64,000 bases of DNA from Ehrlichia muris AS145 (GCF_000508225.1 NC_023063.1:1132718-1196717); one strand, 5' to 3'. Positions 35,528 to 46,652 are shown, numbered from the stretch's first letter. Notes: generated by a model from the sequence alone, not told the origin. Program-made: numbers and translations.

Positions 35528-36310
35528 ATGAGCAAAATTTTTGCAGTAGTAAATCAAAAAGGTGGTGTAGGAAAAACCACAACCAGTATAAACTTATCAA
35601 CAGCTTTTGCTATAGTAAATAAAAAAACTCTACTAATAGATTTAGATCCTCAAGGCAATAGCAGCACTGGATTTGGAATAACCTATAAACAAAGAACAAA
35701 CACAGTATATGAAGTATTAGTTAATAACTTATCTATATCAGCAGCTGTCGTAAAAACTGAAATACCAAACCTACATTTACTACCATCAACAGTAGATTTA
35801 TCTGCAGCAGAAATCGAGCTAACACAAGTACAGCAAAGAGAATTTATTTTACAAAAGTCCTTATATGAAGCAAAAAATTCATACGACTATATTTTTATTG
35901 ATTGTCCTCCATCTTTAGGATTACTAACAGTAAATGCATTAATAGCTGCAGATTCAATCATCATTCCTTTACAATGTGAATTCTTTGCCTTAGAAGGACT
36001 TAGCCATTTAATAAAAACCATAGAAATAATAAAAAAACACCTTAATCCATTTCTATCAATAGAAGGAATTATCTTAACCATGTATGACAAAAGAAATAAG
36101 TTAAGCGAACAAGTAGAAGAAGACATTAGAAAATACTTAAAAGAGTCTGTATACAAAACAGTTATTCCTAGAAATGTAAGATTATCTGAAGCACCATCTC
36201 ATGGAAAACCTGCTATAATTTACGATTTTAAATGTGCAGGTTCTCAAGCATATATATATCTAGCAAAAGAAATCCTAAATAAACAAAAAAACAATAGGTG
36301 TTCAAAATGA
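35528..36310 (+). CDS. parA: ParA (Soj), chromosome-partitioning ATPase
   Basis: 260 residues. The deviant Walker A motif KGGVGKTTTS lies near residues 11-20, DLDPQGNSSTG (Walker A') near 39-49 and DYIFIDCPPSLG (Walker B) near 119-130. ParA binds DNA in its ATP form and moves ParB-parS complexes, separating replicated origins. It overlaps parB in an ATGA junction. Identification is firm from the motifs and the adjacent parB and parS. Confidence 0.96.
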   Translation: MSKIFAVVNQKGGVGKTTTSINLSTAFAIVNKKTLLIDLDPQGNSSTGFGITYKQRTNTVYEVLVNNLSISAAVVKTEIPNLHLLPSTVDLSAAEIELTQVQQREFILQKSLYEAKNSYDYIFIDCPPSLGLLTVNALIAADSIIIPLQCEFFALEGLSHLIKTIEIIKKHLNPFLSIEGIILTMYDKRNKLSEQVEEDIRKYLKESVYKTVIPRNVRLSEAPSHGKPAIIYDFKCAGSQAYIYLAKEILNKQKNNRCSK

Positions 36311-37155
36311 CAAAAAGATTAGGAAAAGGCATTTTTGAGTTAATAGGAAATAACACGTTAGAAATTAACAATAACATTGCCAACATTAGTACTGATACTC
36401 ATCTCACAATGCCAATAAACCTATTAAATCCCAGCACATCACAACCAAGAAAAATATTTGATCAAGAATCACTTAGAGAATTAGCAGAATCTATTTCCAA
36501 ACATGGTATAATACAACCAATCATCATTAGGAAAAATCCAAACAAAAAAGGCTATGAGATAATAGCAGGAGAAAGAAGGTGGAGAGCTAGTATATTAGCA
36601 AAATTAAAATCAGTACCTGTGATTGTAAAAGAAATAAGTGATAATCAGTGTTTAGAATTATCAATTATAGAAAATATACAAAGACAAGACTTAACACCTA
36701 TAGAAGAAGCTGAGGCATACTTCAACTTAACAAATACTTTCTCGTATACACATGAAGACTTAGCTTCTACTATAGGTAAAAGCCGTAGTCATATTACAAA
36801 TATGATAAGAATATTATCTTTACCACCTTCTATAAAATCAATGATAAACAATAAACTCATATCATTTGGCCATGCTAGGGCTTTAATAAACACAGAAAAC
36901 CCAGAAGAAATAGCGCAAAAAATTATTTCTTCAAATTTAAATGTAAGACAAACTGAGTTACTAATCAAAAATTTACAAAAACCATATAAGAACAAAATCC
37001 AAAAAAATCTAATAGAATTAGAACAATCACTATCGGAAATATTAAAGCTACAAGTAAAAATAAACGGATTACAAAACAAAGGCAGTATTATTATAAAATA
37101 CAATAACACACAGCAACTTAACTCAATACTAGATAAGCTAAAGAAAACAACTTAA
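36307..37155 (+). CDS. parB: ParB (Spo0J), parS-binding CTPase and partition protein
   Basis: 282 residues from the ATG at 36307 (AGGTG six bases upstream; ATGA overlap with parA). The N-terminal ParB/Srx domain has RKIFDQESLRELAESI, the CTP-binding region around AGERRWRAS and ELSIIENIQRQDLTPIEEA. A helix-turn-helix (HEDLASTIGKSRSHITNMIR, about residues 149-168) reads parS. A C-terminal dimer domain follows. It acts with the parS site found inside ybeY. Confidence 0.96.
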   Translation: MTKRLGKGIFELIGNNTLEINNNIANISTDTHLTMPINLLNPSTSQPRKIFDQESLRELAESISKHGIIQPIIIRKNPNKKGYEIIAGERRWRASILAKLKSVPVIVKEISDNQCLELSIIENIQRQDLTPIEEAEAYFNLTNTFSYTHEDLASTIGKSRSHITNMIRILSLPPSIKSMINNKLISFGHARALINTENPEEIAQKIISSNLNVRQTELLIKNLQKPYKNKIQKNLIELEQSLSEILKLQVKINGLQNKGSIIIKYNNTQQLNSILDKLKKTT

Positions 37156-37330
37156 GTATAAACATCAATATTAAAATCATTGATAACACTAAAGATATAT
37201 AATTTTCATAAATAAAATCAACCACTTATTGAGTCAAAATAACCCTAAAAAGTCAGTATTTACAAAATTATAATTGAGCTAATTACACATAGCATATATT
37301 ATAGTATAAAGTTACAGTTTACATATTATA

Positions 37331-37849
37331 ATGAGAAATAACCTTATATGCCTTGGTATAATTACATCATCTCATGGAATTAACGGACATGTAAAAATAA
37401 GAACTTTCACAGAAAAACCTGAAAATTTTACATCTTACGGAACGTTAACTGATGGAGCAAACACATATAAAATAAGGATAATATCTGTCATATCACAAAA
37501 TACAATAATTGCAGAAATCAAAGGTATAATATCAAGAAATGATGCAGATTCATTAAGAAGCAAAAAGCTCTTTATAGAAAAAAACAAATTACCAAATCTT
37601 ACAAATGACGAATTCTACCACAACGATTTAATAGGACTAAATGTTATCTTAGAAAACAATAATGTTTATGGAAATATAAAGAAAGTTCACAATTTTGGAT
37701 CATGTGATATTATAGAAATATGTCTTTCTGATTCAAAAAAAACTACTATGCTACCTTTTACAAAAGGTATATTCCCTTATATAAATGTTAAAGAAAAATA
37801 TATAATAATAAATCCACCAGAAGTTATAGGAAATAGCAGTGACATTTAG
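37331..37849 (+). CDS. rimM: RimM, 16S rRNA processing and 30S maturation factor
   Basis: 172 residues. The N-terminal [20 protein letters not shown] is the RimM signature, followed by the PRC-barrel part that includes [13 protein letters not shown] and ends with INPPEVI. RimM binds S19 and helps form the head of the 30S subunit. It overlaps trmD by 11 bases, forming a rimM-trmD-rplS operon as in many bacteria, here without rpsP at the front. Confidence 0.93.
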   Translation: MRNNLICLGIITSSHGINGHVKIRTFTEKPENFTSYGTLTDGANTYKIRIISVISQNTIIAEIKGIISRNDADSLRSKKLFIEKNKLPNLTNDEFYHNDLIGLNVILENNNVYGNIKKVHNFGSCDIIEICLSDSKKTTMLPFTKGIFPYINVKEKYIIINPPEVIGNSSDI

Positions 37850-38546
37850 TGTTAACGTTTTAACCATATTTCCAGAGATGTTTCCAGGAACATTAAACTA
37901 TTCAGTAATAGGTAGAGCCTTAAATAAAGGTATTTGGAATCTTAACGTTATCGATATAAGGTCATTTGCAAAAGATAAACACAAAAGCGTAGATGATAGA
38001 CCTTATGGTGGTGGCCCTGGAATGATAATGAAAGCAGATGTTATAGGGTCAGCAGTAGATGAAGTATTAAGTAAGAACAAAAATACAAAACTGATATACA
38101 TGTCTCCCAGTGGAGTAAAATTAAATCAAGATATTTCTGGACAATTAACACATTTTTCTAATATAACTATATTATGTGGTCGCTTTGAAGGAATAGATAG
38201 GAGAATTTTAGATTTTTATGATTTTCATGAAATAAGTATTGGAGATTATATATTATCTGGCGGAGAAGTTGCTTGTATGGTTCTCATAGAGGCTTGTGTC
38301 AGACTTATACCTGGAGTAGTTAATAATACACAAAGCATATGTGATGAAAGCTTTACTTCAAGCTATAAGTTAGAATATCCTCAGTACACACGTCCAGCAA
38401 AATGGAGAGGGTTAGAAGTTCCTGATGTTTTACTTTCTGGAAATCATAAAAAGATTAATCGTTGGAAAGCTAATCAATCTTACTGTATAACCAAGCAAAG
38501 GCGTCCTGAGTTGACTAGTACCATAGATGGAGATATATATGAGTGA
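37839..38546 (+). CDS. trmD: TrmD, tRNA (guanine-37-N1) methyltransferase
   Basis: 235 residues with a GTG start inside rimM. TrmD methylates G37 next to the anticodon using AdoMet, which keeps the reading frame. The SPOUT-fold trefoil knot motifs are seen: [23 protein letters not shown] and [15 protein letters not shown]. The C-terminal [20 protein letters not shown] and [10 protein letters not shown], which bind tRNA, are complete. It overlaps rplS by eight bases. Confidence 0.96.
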   Translation: MTFSVNVLTIFPEMFPGTLNYSVIGRALNKGIWNLNVIDIRSFAKDKHKSVDDRPYGGGPGMIMKADVIGSAVDEVLSKNKNTKLIYMSPSGVKLNQDISGQLTHFSNITILCGRFEGIDRRILDFYDFHEISIGDYILSGGEVACMVLIEACVRLIPGVVNNTQSICDESFTSSYKLEYPQYTRPAKWRGLEVPDVLLSGNHKKINRWKANQSYCITKQRRPELTSTIDGDIYE

Positions 38547-38916
38547 TTTGCTTAAGGAGTTCAATGAACAACAAATGAATTTGTTGTCCAACAAAGAAGT
38601 TCCAAAGTTTAGTTCAGGTGATACACTAAGAGTAAGAATGAGAATTTTTGATGGAGTAAGTGAGCGCTTACAGATATTTGAAGGAGTATGTATAAAAAGA
38701 AAAAATAATGGGTTACACTCTTCATTCACTTTAAGGAAAATAAGTTATAATGAAAGTATTCAATTACAAGTGTTTTTATATTCTCCTATCGTAGAATCTA
38801 TAGAAGTTGTCAAATTTGGTAGAGTACGCAGAGCAAAACTTTACTATATGCTTAGTTTGTTTGGTAAATCTGCAAGAATAAAAGAACGTAACGATAGAAC
38901 AAAAAAGCTATCTTAA
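38539..38916 (+). CDS. rplS: Ribosomal protein L19
   Basis: 125 residues, the normal L19 length, from the ATG at 38539 that has GGAG six bases upstream; an in-frame ATG 12 bases earlier contains that ribosome site and is less likely. L19 lies at the 30S-50S interface. Motifs are [35 protein letters not shown] and [20 protein letters not shown]. Last gene of the rimM-trmD-rplS operon. Confidence 0.96.
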   Translation: MSDLLKEFNEQQMNLLSNKEVPKFSSGDTLRVRMRIFDGVSERLQIFEGVCIKRKNNGLHSSFTLRKISYNESIQLQVFLYSPIVESIEVVKFGRVRRAKLYYMLSLFGKSARIKERNDRTKKLS

Positions 38917-39142
38917 ACTTATATAGCATTGTTGTAGTTACTATTGTAAGTGGAAGGTTTGCAAGTAGTATCATTTGTTGTTTTTTATAAATTTTCAAGT
39001 TTTATACATTGTACAAAACCTGCAGTTAACTTTCTTTAAGTATTTATTGAAAAAGGTTTAAACTATCTAAATCTTCTTCTATAGTAATAAAGTAGTGATG
39101 TATTTGTTGGGTATAACTCATTACATATCAATATTCAGGGTT

Positions 39143-39634
39143 TCAATTTTTATTTATTTTATATAACAGAAAATCCATGGCTGCATCTGCTGATGACACT
39201 TGCACTTCATATCTACTCATATCATTAAAATAACATTTTTTATAATCACTTTCTATATTTGAAGCATAGCCTATATAAACTAACCCTACTTGCTCATCAT
39301 CAACAGCAGGACCAGCAAATCCAGTAATTGAGATAGATATATTAGCTTTTGAATTTTCTAAAACACCAACTGCCATTAAAATAGATACTTCTGAACTCAC
39401 AGCCCCATATTTATCAATAAGATCTTTATCAATATTTAAAAATTTAGTTTTAGATTCATTTGAATACACAACAAAACTATAATCCAACACTTTTGATGCT
39501 CCTGGAATACAAGATAATAAAAAAGACATTAGTCCTGCTGTACATGATTCAGCTATCACTAGTTTAGAATTGTTTTCTATCAGTTTAGAAACACAAGTTC
39601 TAGCTTTTTCTAACATTCCTTGTTCTATCATCAC
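39143..39634 (-). CDS. pncC: PncC (CinA C-terminal family), nicotinamide-nucleotide amidase
   Basis: 163 residues, only the C-terminal domain of CinA, as in stand-alone PncC proteins. It deamidates NMN to nicotinate mononucleotide in pyridine nucleotide recycling. Signature blocks are VIAESCTAGLMSFLLS, SFVVYSNESKTKFL, YGAVSSEVSILMA and SISITGFAGP. Three methionines in the first seven residues make the start uncertain. Convergent to rplS across 226 empty bases. nadC, later in this window, acts in the same pathway. Confidence 0.88.
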   Translation of the reverse strand: MMIEQGMLEKARTCVSKLIENNSKLVIAESCTAGLMSFLLSCIPGASKVLDYSFVVYSNESKTKFLNIDKDLIDKYGAVSSEVSILMAVGVLENSKANISISITGFAGPAVDDEQVGLVYIGYASNIESDYKKCYFNDMSRYEVQVSSADAAMDFLLYKINKN

Positions 39635-40044
39635 GTAATAATATCATAGAAACTATAAACAAATCTATATAACCACTTAAGTTAAGTAAAACAATAATCA
39701 ACATAATAATAAAAAAAACATAAACATATTAAGTTAATGAGCTGCAAATATTATAGATTACAACTAATAATAGAAATCTATATTTTTCTATAGCTTCTAT
39801 GATATAATCCCATAAAATCTTTTAACTTATAATAATAGTTATTTAGTCACAGAATTTGTTATACTAAAAACACATGCTGTAGTTGTAAGAACTGTAATCT
39901 TCTTTAAACTTGCTATAAAAGCTCATTGAGTATAGTAATTGAATTAAAAAATACAATGTAACACACCTAAAATTAAGATATAATAAAAAAAATAAAATTG
40001 TGACTAAAAAAAACTAGATACTAACTCATAGTTGAAATATTAAT
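39635..40044. other. Spacer before thrS
   Basis: About 410 AT-rich bases between divergent pncC and thrS, presumably holding the promoters. I see no T-box, riboswitch or strong hairpin. Confidence 0.4.
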
Positions 40045-41946
40045 ATGATAAACATTTATTTTAATTATAACTCATCCAAGCAATTCTACCGTGGAGTCAA
40101 AGGACATGATGTAGTAAACGATTTATTTCCAGAATTAAAAAAGAAAGCAATAGCTGTAAAAGTAAATGGGGAATCATACGATCTATCAAGAGAAATTACA
40201 GAAGATTGTACCTTTGAAGTCATAACGATAAACAGTGAAGAGGCACTTGAAATTATACGCCATGACACTGCACATATCATGGCACAAGCTGTAAAAGAAA
40301 TTTTTCCTGATACTCAAATAACTATTGGACCAACTATTAAAGATGGATTTTACTATGATTTCGCAACAAATCACAACTTTTCTAGTGACGATCTAGAAGT
40401 AATAGAAAAAAAAATGATAGAAATTATAAATAGAAATGAAAGTTTTATACGCGAAGTATGGTCTAGAGAAGAAGCAATAAAGTTCTTTTCGAGCATAGGA
40501 GAAGACTACAAAGTCAAAATAATATCTAATATTCCAAGCAATGAAAACATTACTGTTTATAAACAAGGAAACTTCATTGACTTATGTCGTGGGCCACACG
40601 CACCTTCAACAAAAACATCAAGAGCCTTTAAATTAACAAAAGTATCTGGGTCATATTGGCAAGGTAATTCAAACAATGAAAGGTTACAAAGGGTTTATGG
40701 TACAGCATGGCGTAATGAAGAAGAATTAAAATCATACTTAAATAACTTAATAGAAATAGAGAAAAGGGATCATAGAAAAATTGGAAAAGAATTAGAGTTA
40801 TTTCATATCCAAAATGAAGCATGCGGTCAAATATTCTGGCATACAAAAGGGTGGACTATTTATCGTATTATAGAAGAATACATAAGAAAGAAACTAGAAA
40901 GCAATGGCTACATAGAAGTAAAAACTCCGATACTACTAAATAAAGAGCTTTGGGAAAAATCAGGACATTGGGATAAGTTTCGTGAAAATATGTTTCTAAG
41001 TGAAGCAGAAGATAAAACTTTAGCCATAAAACCGATGAATTGTCCATGTCATATACAAATTTTTAATTCAAAAATTAGAAGTTACAGAGACTTACCAATA
41101 CGAATGGCAGAATTTGGAACATGCCACAGATATGAAGCATCAGGGGCACTACACGGATTAATGAGGGTTCGTGGTTTTACTCAAGATGATGCACATATTT
41201 TTTGCACAGAAAGTCAAATCACATCTGAAGCTTTAAAATTTTGCAATTTACTCATGGAAGTCTATAAAGACTTTGGTTTCACTGATATCCTAGTAAGATT
41301 TTCAGATCGCCCAGAAAACAGAGCTGGTAGTGATGAAACATGGGATAAAGCTGAAGCAGCATTAAAGAAATCAGTTGAAGCTGCTAATTTAAGTTACGTT
41401 TTAAATCCTGGAGATGGAGCATTCTATGGACCAAAATTAGAGTTCGTATTAACAGATGCTATTGGTAGAGAATGGCAGTGTGGAACCTTACAAATGGATT
41501 TCGTACTACCTGAGAGGCTAGGTGCCTACTATATAGGCAGTGATGGAAAAAAACACCACCCAATAATGTTACATCGTGCTATTTTAGGTACTTTTGAAAG
41601 ATTTATAGGAATATTAATCGAACATTATGCAGGCAAATTTCCAATGTGGTTAGCTCCTATACAACTATCAATATTAACTATAAGTGAAGATGCTACTGAT
41701 TATGCTAACTCTTTAAGAATAAAAGCTGAAGCACATAACATAAGAGTAGAACTAGATACTACAAATGAAAAAATAACCTACAAGATACGGAACCATATTC
41801 ATAAGAAGATACCTGTGTTTTGGATAATAGGTAAAAAAGAAGTTGAGGAAAACTCTGTGTCTATACGTTATCTAGGGTCTAACAAACAGTATGTCATGCA
41901 TATTGATAAAGCATTGAAAACATTATTAACTTGTGCTAGCATCTAG
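40045..41946 (+). CDS. thrS: Threonyl-tRNA synthetase
   Basis: 633 residues with all four domains. The TGS domain (1-60) comes first, then the editing domain with [11 protein letters not shown] and the [12 protein letters not shown] zinc motif. The class II catalytic core follows, with motif 2 in the [20 protein letters not shown] region, [12 protein letters not shown], and motif 3 [19 protein letters not shown]. The anticodon-binding domain starts near PMWLAPIQ. It attaches threonine to tRNA-Thr. infC follows after 26 bases, a linkage common in bacteria. Confidence 0.98.
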   Translation: MINIYFNYNSSKQFYRGVKGHDVVNDLFPELKKKAIAVKVNGESYDLSREITEDCTFEVITINSEEALEIIRHDTAHIMAQAVKEIFPDTQITIGPTIKDGFYYDFATNHNFSSDDLEVIEKKMIEIINRNESFIREVWSREEAIKFFSSIGEDYKVKIISNIPSNENITVYKQGNFIDLCRGPHAPSTKTSRAFKLTKVSGSYWQGNSNNERLQRVYGTAWRNEEELKSYLNNLIEIEKRDHRKIGKELELFHIQNEACGQIFWHTKGWTIYRIIEEYIRKKLESNGYIEVKTPILLNKELWEKSGHWDKFRENMFLSEAEDKTLAIKPMNCPCHIQIFNSKIRSYRDLPIRMAEFGTCHRYEASGALHGLMRVRGFTQDDAHIFCTESQITSEALKFCNLLMEVYKDFGFTDILVRFSDRPENRAGSDETWDKAEAALKKSVEAANLSYVLNPGDGAFYGPKLEFVLTDAIGREWQCGTLQMDFVLPERLGAYYIGSDGKKHHPIMLHRAILGTFERFIGILIEHYAGKFPMWLAPIQLSILTISEDATDYANSLRIKAEAHNIRVELDTTNEKITYKIRNHIHKKIPVFWIIGKKEVEENSVSIRYLGSNKQYVMHIDKALKTLLTCASI

Positions 41947-41972
41947 TAAATTTATAGTGAGGAGTATAAGAT

Positions 41973-42494
41973 TTGAAAACAAAAAAATTCTCTAATAAAA
42001 ACAAAATTAATGAAATGATAACAGCAAAAAAAGTAAAGCTTGTCGATCAAAATAGTGTTATGATTGGAGTTATAGACATTGAAGATGCCTTATCTAGAGC
42101 TAAAGCTGTTAACTTAGACTTAGTTGAAATAGTACATGATGATCAATATCCTCTATGTAAAATATTTGACTACAGTAAATACAGATACAGCCATAAGAAA
42201 AAAATAAGTGATTCAAAAAAGAAACAGAAAACCATAATAGTAAAAGAACTCAAGTTCAAGCTTAATATTGGAGATAATGATTACAACGTAAAATTAAACA
42301 TGTTACGTGGATTTATAGAAAGAGGTGATAAAGTAAAAATATCACTAAGGTTTATAGGAAGGGAAATACTTCATCCAGAAGTTGGAATGGAGATTATAGA
42401 AAGATTAATAAGAGATACTGCTGATATTGCAAAACCTGAAAGCTTACCAAAAAAGGAAGGTAATTTGATCAATATGGTATTAACTTCAAAATAA
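41973..42494 (+). CDS. infC: Translation initiation factor IF-3, with a TTG start
   Basis: 173 residues. IF-3 keeps 30S subunits free and checks the start codon and initiator tRNA. The N-terminal domain (about 1-75) and the C-terminal domain with VKELKFKLNIGDNDYNVKL and VKISLRFIGRE are complete. No ATG is available; TTG at 41973 has GAGGAG eight bases upstream. Rare start codons on infC are known in other bacteria (AUU in E. coli), where IF-3 limits its own translation, so the same logic may apply here. Confidence 0.95.
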   Translation: MKTKKFSNKNKINEMITAKKVKLVDQNSVMIGVIDIEDALSRAKAVNLDLVEIVHDDQYPLCKIFDYSKYRYSHKKKISDSKKKQKTIIVKELKFKLNIGDNDYNVKLNMLRGFIERGDKVKISLRFIGREILHPEVGMEIIERLIRDTADIAKPESLPKKEGNLINMVLTSK

Positions 42495-42881
42495 AGCTTT
42501 TTACAACTGTAGAATACTATAGTATTTTTAAAAGCTGCAGTACTCTACCGTATCATAATGAAAAATATTATAATTTAAGTATTGCAGGCAAGCATCACAA
42601 AATTACTAAATAATAGTATAAATTTTAATTTATACAATATGTCAAATAGAGTTTAATAGAAAAAAATAATATTATTACTAATTATTTTATTAGTGTCTCT
42701 GATAAGACACTATTATTGAGTTCAAGAAGTATTCCAACATATAAAAGCAACTGATAATACTTTTGAATAACAAAAATCACACCAATTAAAAGATTAGTCG
42801 ATTATATAACACATTTCTAACATTGATATCCGAAAGAGTTCTTAGATATTACTCCTTATGTACTTAAATATATACACTGAT
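42495..42881. other. Spacer between convergent infC and tsaE
   Basis: About 390 bases. A hairpin TAGTGTCT (42691-42698) with AGACACTA (42705-42712) is the only structure seen and may be a bidirectional terminator. Confidence 0.4.
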
Positions 42882-43346
42882 TTACAAATTCTTAAAAATA
42901 TCATACTTATTGCCATCATTAACAAAAACTTCAATATCTCTAAGATTGTCTTCCGTAGAATATTTTATATTTATCTTTAAATTAAAATCTAATATATCAT
43001 CTAACAAATCAGACCATTCTATAATTCCCACTCCATAATCACAAATGCAGTCTATCCCCAAATCATATACCTCACATAAGGAATTAACCCTATAAAGATC
43101 AATATGATATATTGTAAATTTACTAGAATGATATTCATTAATAATACTAAAAGTAGGACTACCTACATCCTCATACGGAGCTAATGTATGAACTAAAAAC
43201 TTAACAAAAGTAGTCTTACCAACACCTAAGTCCCCAACTAAAGATATACTATCACCTTTCTTCAAACTTAAAGCAACAAAACGTGCCAACTTTTCTAAAA
43301 AAACTAAACTAACAAAATTATACTTAAAACTACAATTATATATCAC
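42882..43346 (-). CDS. tsaE: TsaE, ATPase of tRNA t6A modification
   Basis: 154 residues with a GTG start ten bases after the BI-1 gene's stop, suggesting coupled translation. The Walker A motif GDLGVGKTTFVK and the VGSPTFSIINEYH switch segment are typical. The HIDLYRV and GIIEWSDLL blocks complete the family pattern. TsaE works with TsaB-TsaD in making threonylcarbamoyl adenosine at position 37 of ANN-decoding tRNAs. Length is normal. Confidence 0.94.
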   Translation of the reverse strand: MIYNCSFKYNFVSLVFLEKLARFVALSLKKGDSISLVGDLGVGKTTFVKFLVHTLAPYEDVGSPTFSIINEYHSSKFTIYHIDLYRVNSLCEVYDLGIDCICDYGVGIIEWSDLLDDILDFNLKINIKYSTEDNLRDIEVFVNDGNKYDIFKNL

Positions 43347-43356
43347 TGATAAAAAA

Positions 43357-44058
43357 TTATCTACGTTCCCCTTGTAAGTTCAATAAGCTTATAAATATAT
43401 TAATATAATTAAAATACAAAGTAGTTGCACCTAATATAGCCATTTTATTAACAGAATCAGCCCCATCGTTAAACTTATAATACATATCTTTAATTCTTTG
43501 AGCGTCATATGCAGTCATACCAGTAAACACAATTACTGCAACAACTGATAAAGCAAAATGTAATGGTCCACTATTAAAAAACAAATTAACTACTGAAGCA
43601 ATAATTATTCCTATAACACCCATAAACAAGAACGTCCCAAATTGAGACAAATCCTTTTTAGTAACATTACCATACCATGCCATCACACCAAACATAGAAG
43701 ACGAAATAAAGAATACTTTTGCAATACTTGCTGCCGTGTACACCAAAAATATATATGAAATAGATACCCCTATTAATGCTGCAAAACTAAAGAATATCGT
43801 TAATACAGTCTGAAAACTGAAAACATTTAGCTTATATGACATTAAAAAAACCAACCCCACAGGAGCAAAGACAACTAACCAATGCAAAGGAGTATTATAT
43901 ATCATAGAGATAATAGCAGGAGAAGAAGATACAAAAAATGCTACTATACCAGTTAATCCTAAAGCCATAGCCATGTAATTATATACTTTTACTAGATAAT
44001 TCCTAAGTCCCACGCTATAGTAAGCACTTTGAAACTGCACGTTACTGTAATTATCCAT
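43357..44058 (-). CDS. Bax inhibitor-1 (YccA/YbhL) family membrane protein
   Basis: 233 residues with seven predicted membrane helices. It opens LRNYLVKVYNYMAMALGLTG, the usual bacterial BI-1 start, and ends with TAYDAQRIKDMYY and ILGATTLYFNYINIFISLL, where the conserved acidic residues lie. Bacterial members are linked to FtsH-mediated membrane protein quality control, and BsYetJ to calcium leak. In an intracellular pathogen an effect on host cell death is sometimes suggested, but nothing in the sequence shows it. Between a membrane protein gene and tsaE on the minus strand. Confidence 0.88.
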   Translation of the reverse strand: MDNYSNVQFQSAYYSVGLRNYLVKVYNYMAMALGLTGIVAFFVSSSPAIISMIYNTPLHWLVVFAPVGLVFLMSYKLNVFSFQTVLTIFFSFAALIGVSISYIFLVYTAASIAKVFFISSSMFGVMAWYGNVTKKDLSQFGTFLFMGVIGIIIASVVNLFFNSGPLHFALSVVAVIVFTGMTAYDAQRIKDMYYKFNDGADSVNKMAILGATTLYFNYINIFISLLNLQGERR

Positions 44059-44145
44059 AAATACCCCATTTCAGAACAGAAATTCAAATCACAGCATTAT
44101 AACAAAAAAATATAAAAATATCAATATAAATTTATCACACATTAC

Positions 44146-45165
44146 TTACTTAATAAGCGGCTTTTCCATACAATGAATAATATCAAATATTTCATCTATA
44201 TCAGAACTAACACCACTTATATCAGAATCATCAACATCACGATCATTTATAGATACTTTACCAGATAGTTGAACCTCTTTTATACTACAATATATCATCA
44301 TTGCATATGCTACACAAAACATTGCCATACCAACCGCACGAATTATTAATGCTACTGGAAGTATATCCATACCAAAAGGACCAGTATTTCCTGTATAAAT
44401 TGCACCACTTCTGGTTTCAAAAGAAAGTAATACTTTTCCAGCAAAAACCAAAAAGGTACCAAAAAATATACCAGAAACAACTAATACTCGAGTCTTATTG
44501 TATACAAGATTACCATTTTTATCATTCTTACATCTCATCATGTAAGAAAGTAAGAACATAGCTGCAGCTATTGTAAAAAGAATATTTCCTATAGTATCTA
44601 CAATTCCCTGTAAATTAAATACAGTACCAGTAGGAATTTTACTTACATCAAAAATTGATGGAAGCGTTAAACTAAAAATAGCAAGTGCTTGCATACCAGT
44701 AGTAAAAAATGTACCTGCAAGATCAACCTTATTTGCATGATTCTCTAAAAAATCTGCAAATTTAATACTGATAGATTTCTTTTCCTTTTTAGCTAGTTGC
44801 TTTTGATCTAGCTGCTCTAATTTGTCATTTATTGCTTTTTTTTCTTTTTCTAAATACAAAACATTAAATAAACCTGCTATAAGAAAAGACAAGCATAAAA
44901 AAAGAGCTAAATAATCCATGAAATTAGAAAAAAACGTCAATTGATTTCGTTTTAATTTCAGAACTCCTGATTGCATAATAGCAAATGAAATAAAAACTAA
45001 AGTATAAAAAACACTTACACCCATAATAAATTTTTTTCTGATTAAATCTTGACGATTTAATTTTAACAAAGTACTATAGTACTGTTGCTTTAGCGTTGTG
45101 CTTAGTTTAATGTGTGTATTTTGCTTAAATTGTTTCTTACCTTTGCCAAGCATTTTACCTCTCAT
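44146..45165 (-). CDS. Multi-pass membrane protein of unknown function
   Basis: 339 residues with about six hydrophobic helices (near residues 46-66, 84-106, 152-175, 186-208, 225-246 and 268-295). A basic N-terminus, a Lys-rich charged loop after helix 2 (KEKKAINDKLEQLDQKQLAK) and an acidic C-terminal tail with DVDDSDISGVSSDIDEIFD frame them. I recognise no family; it is probably restricted to Anaplasmataceae. The start could also be the Met at codon 5. It is upstream of the BI-1 gene by 87 bases on the same strand, so possibly co-transcribed. Confidence 0.75.
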   Translation of the reverse strand: MRGKMLGKGKKQFKQNTHIKLSTTLKQQYYSTLLKLNRQDLIRKKFIMGVSVFYTLVFISFAIMQSGVLKLKRNQLTFFSNFMDYLALFLCLSFLIAGLFNVLYLEKEKKAINDKLEQLDQKQLAKKEKKSISIKFADFLENHANKVDLAGTFFTTGMQALAIFSLTLPSIFDVSKIPTGTVFNLQGIVDTIGNILFTIAAAMFLLSYMMRCKNDKNGNLVYNKTRVLVVSGIFFGTFLVFAGKVLLSFETRSGAIYTGNTGPFGMDILPVALIIRAVGMAMFCVAYAMMIYCSIKEVQLSGKVSINDRDVDDSDISGVSSDIDEIFDIIHCMEKPLIK

Positions 45166-45341
45166 TCTTATAATTAATAAACACTCACGTTTGGAATTAA
45201 GTTACAAACTCAATGTCATATCATAGCATAATTATACAAAAAGTGCAAGGTTATTTAACTTTATGATAGTGTGAACGTTGCTTGTTTGTACTAAGCAAGC
45301 ATAAAGACAAAAGACGTTTTGTTATGTTAAAGAGAATAAGC

Positions 45342-46349
45342 ATGAAAATAGGAATAAATGGGTTAGGTCGAATTGGAAGATGCTTAATAAGAGCTATATA
45401 TGAAAATGAATTACTATATAAACAAAAAATAGAATTATCTGCCTTAAACGGATCTACATCATCAGAAACACATGCACACCTCATTCAATATGATTCTGTT
45501 CATGGTAGATTTCCATATAATGTAGAATCAGAAGAAGGATACATTATAATAAATGATCAGAGAATTCCATTATCAATGGAAAAAGAACCTAAAAGCATCT
45601 TCTGGGAAAAATATAACGTAGACATAGTATTAGAATGCACAGGCAAATTTAATAAAAAATCTTTAGCAGAACAACATATAAATTCCACAGTAAAAAAAGT
45701 TTTGGTATCAGCCCCTATGCAAGATTCTGATATAACAATTGTATATGGTGTAAACAATGAAATGCTAAAAAAAGAGCATAATATTATTTCAGCTGGATCG
45801 TGTACAACAAACTGTATAGCACCTATTTTAAAAATAATGAACGACACAATAGGAATAAAAAGTGGATTTATTACAACTATACATTCATATACAAATGACC
45901 AAAATTTAGTTGATAACAATCATAAAGACTTAAGAAGAGCAAGAGCATGCATGATGTCCATAATTCCTACTACAACAGGAGCAACTAAAACTATTGATTT
46001 AATAATACCAGAATTAAAAGGAAAACTTAATGGAACAGCTGTACGTGTACCTACACCAAATGTATCTATGATAGACTTAGTGTTTAACTCTATCAAATCA
46101 ACTACTGCTAATGAAATAAACAACATAATAAAAAATCTATCACAAAATTCTAAAGTAATAAATATAACAGACAAGAAATTAGTCTCTATAGACTTTTGTC
46201 ACAGTACATACAGTTCAATAGTAGATGCAAATGAAACATACGTTACTAATAATAATCTGTGTCGTATAGCAGCTTGGTATGATAATGAATGGGCTTTTGC
46301 TATGAGAATGTTAGATATAGTATCACTATTATCAGAAAATTATATTTAA
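45342..46349 (+). CDS. gap: Glyceraldehyde-3-phosphate dehydrogenase
   Basis: 335 residues from the ATG at 45342, the first that gives the canonical MKIGINGLGRIGR start; longer in-frame starts at 45282 and 45324 add unrelated residues. It interconverts glyceraldehyde-3-phosphate and 1,3-bisphosphoglycerate with NAD(P). The catalytic block is SAGSCTTNCIAPI, where the common Ala before the active Cys is replaced by Gly. HSYTNDQNLVDNNHKDLRRA and the C-terminal WYDNEWAFAMRMLD are standard. In Ehrlichia, glycolysis is incomplete and the enzyme is thought to serve gluconeogenic and pentose supply. Confidence 0.94.
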   Translation: MKIGINGLGRIGRCLIRAIYENELLYKQKIELSALNGSTSSETHAHLIQYDSVHGRFPYNVESEEGYIIINDQRIPLSMEKEPKSIFWEKYNVDIVLECTGKFNKKSLAEQHINSTVKKVLVSAPMQDSDITIVYGVNNEMLKKEHNIISAGSCTTNCIAPILKIMNDTIGIKSGFITTIHSYTNDQNLVDNNHKDLRRARACMMSIIPTTTGATKTIDLIIPELKGKLNGTAVRVPTPNVSMIDLVFNSIKSTTANEINNIIKNLSQNSKVINITDKKLVSIDFCHSTYSSIVDANETYVTNNNLCRIAAWYDNEWAFAMRMLDIVSLLSENYI

Positions 46350-46652
46350 AAATAGGCTAAATATAGATAAGATCATACTACTATAACAAATTAAGTGTTA
46401 GAGTGTCATTTGCTATTACCAAATGAAATGTATTTATTCACAAACACAAGAAACTTAGAAAATATTATAAAAACTTATACTCATACAGTAACAATATTGA
46501 TCCCTATAACTACCATATATTTTTAACGATAAATTACATAATAATTTACCTGTAATCATATTTTTTACATTTTAAATAAATAAAATAAAAATTTAACCTT
46601 GTCACTATTACTACAACAACTCTAATAATCTCCAAAATCTTATAAATTTTAA
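46350..46652. other. Spacer between convergent gap and elbB
   Basis: About 300 AT-rich bases with nothing recognisable. Confidence 0.4.
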
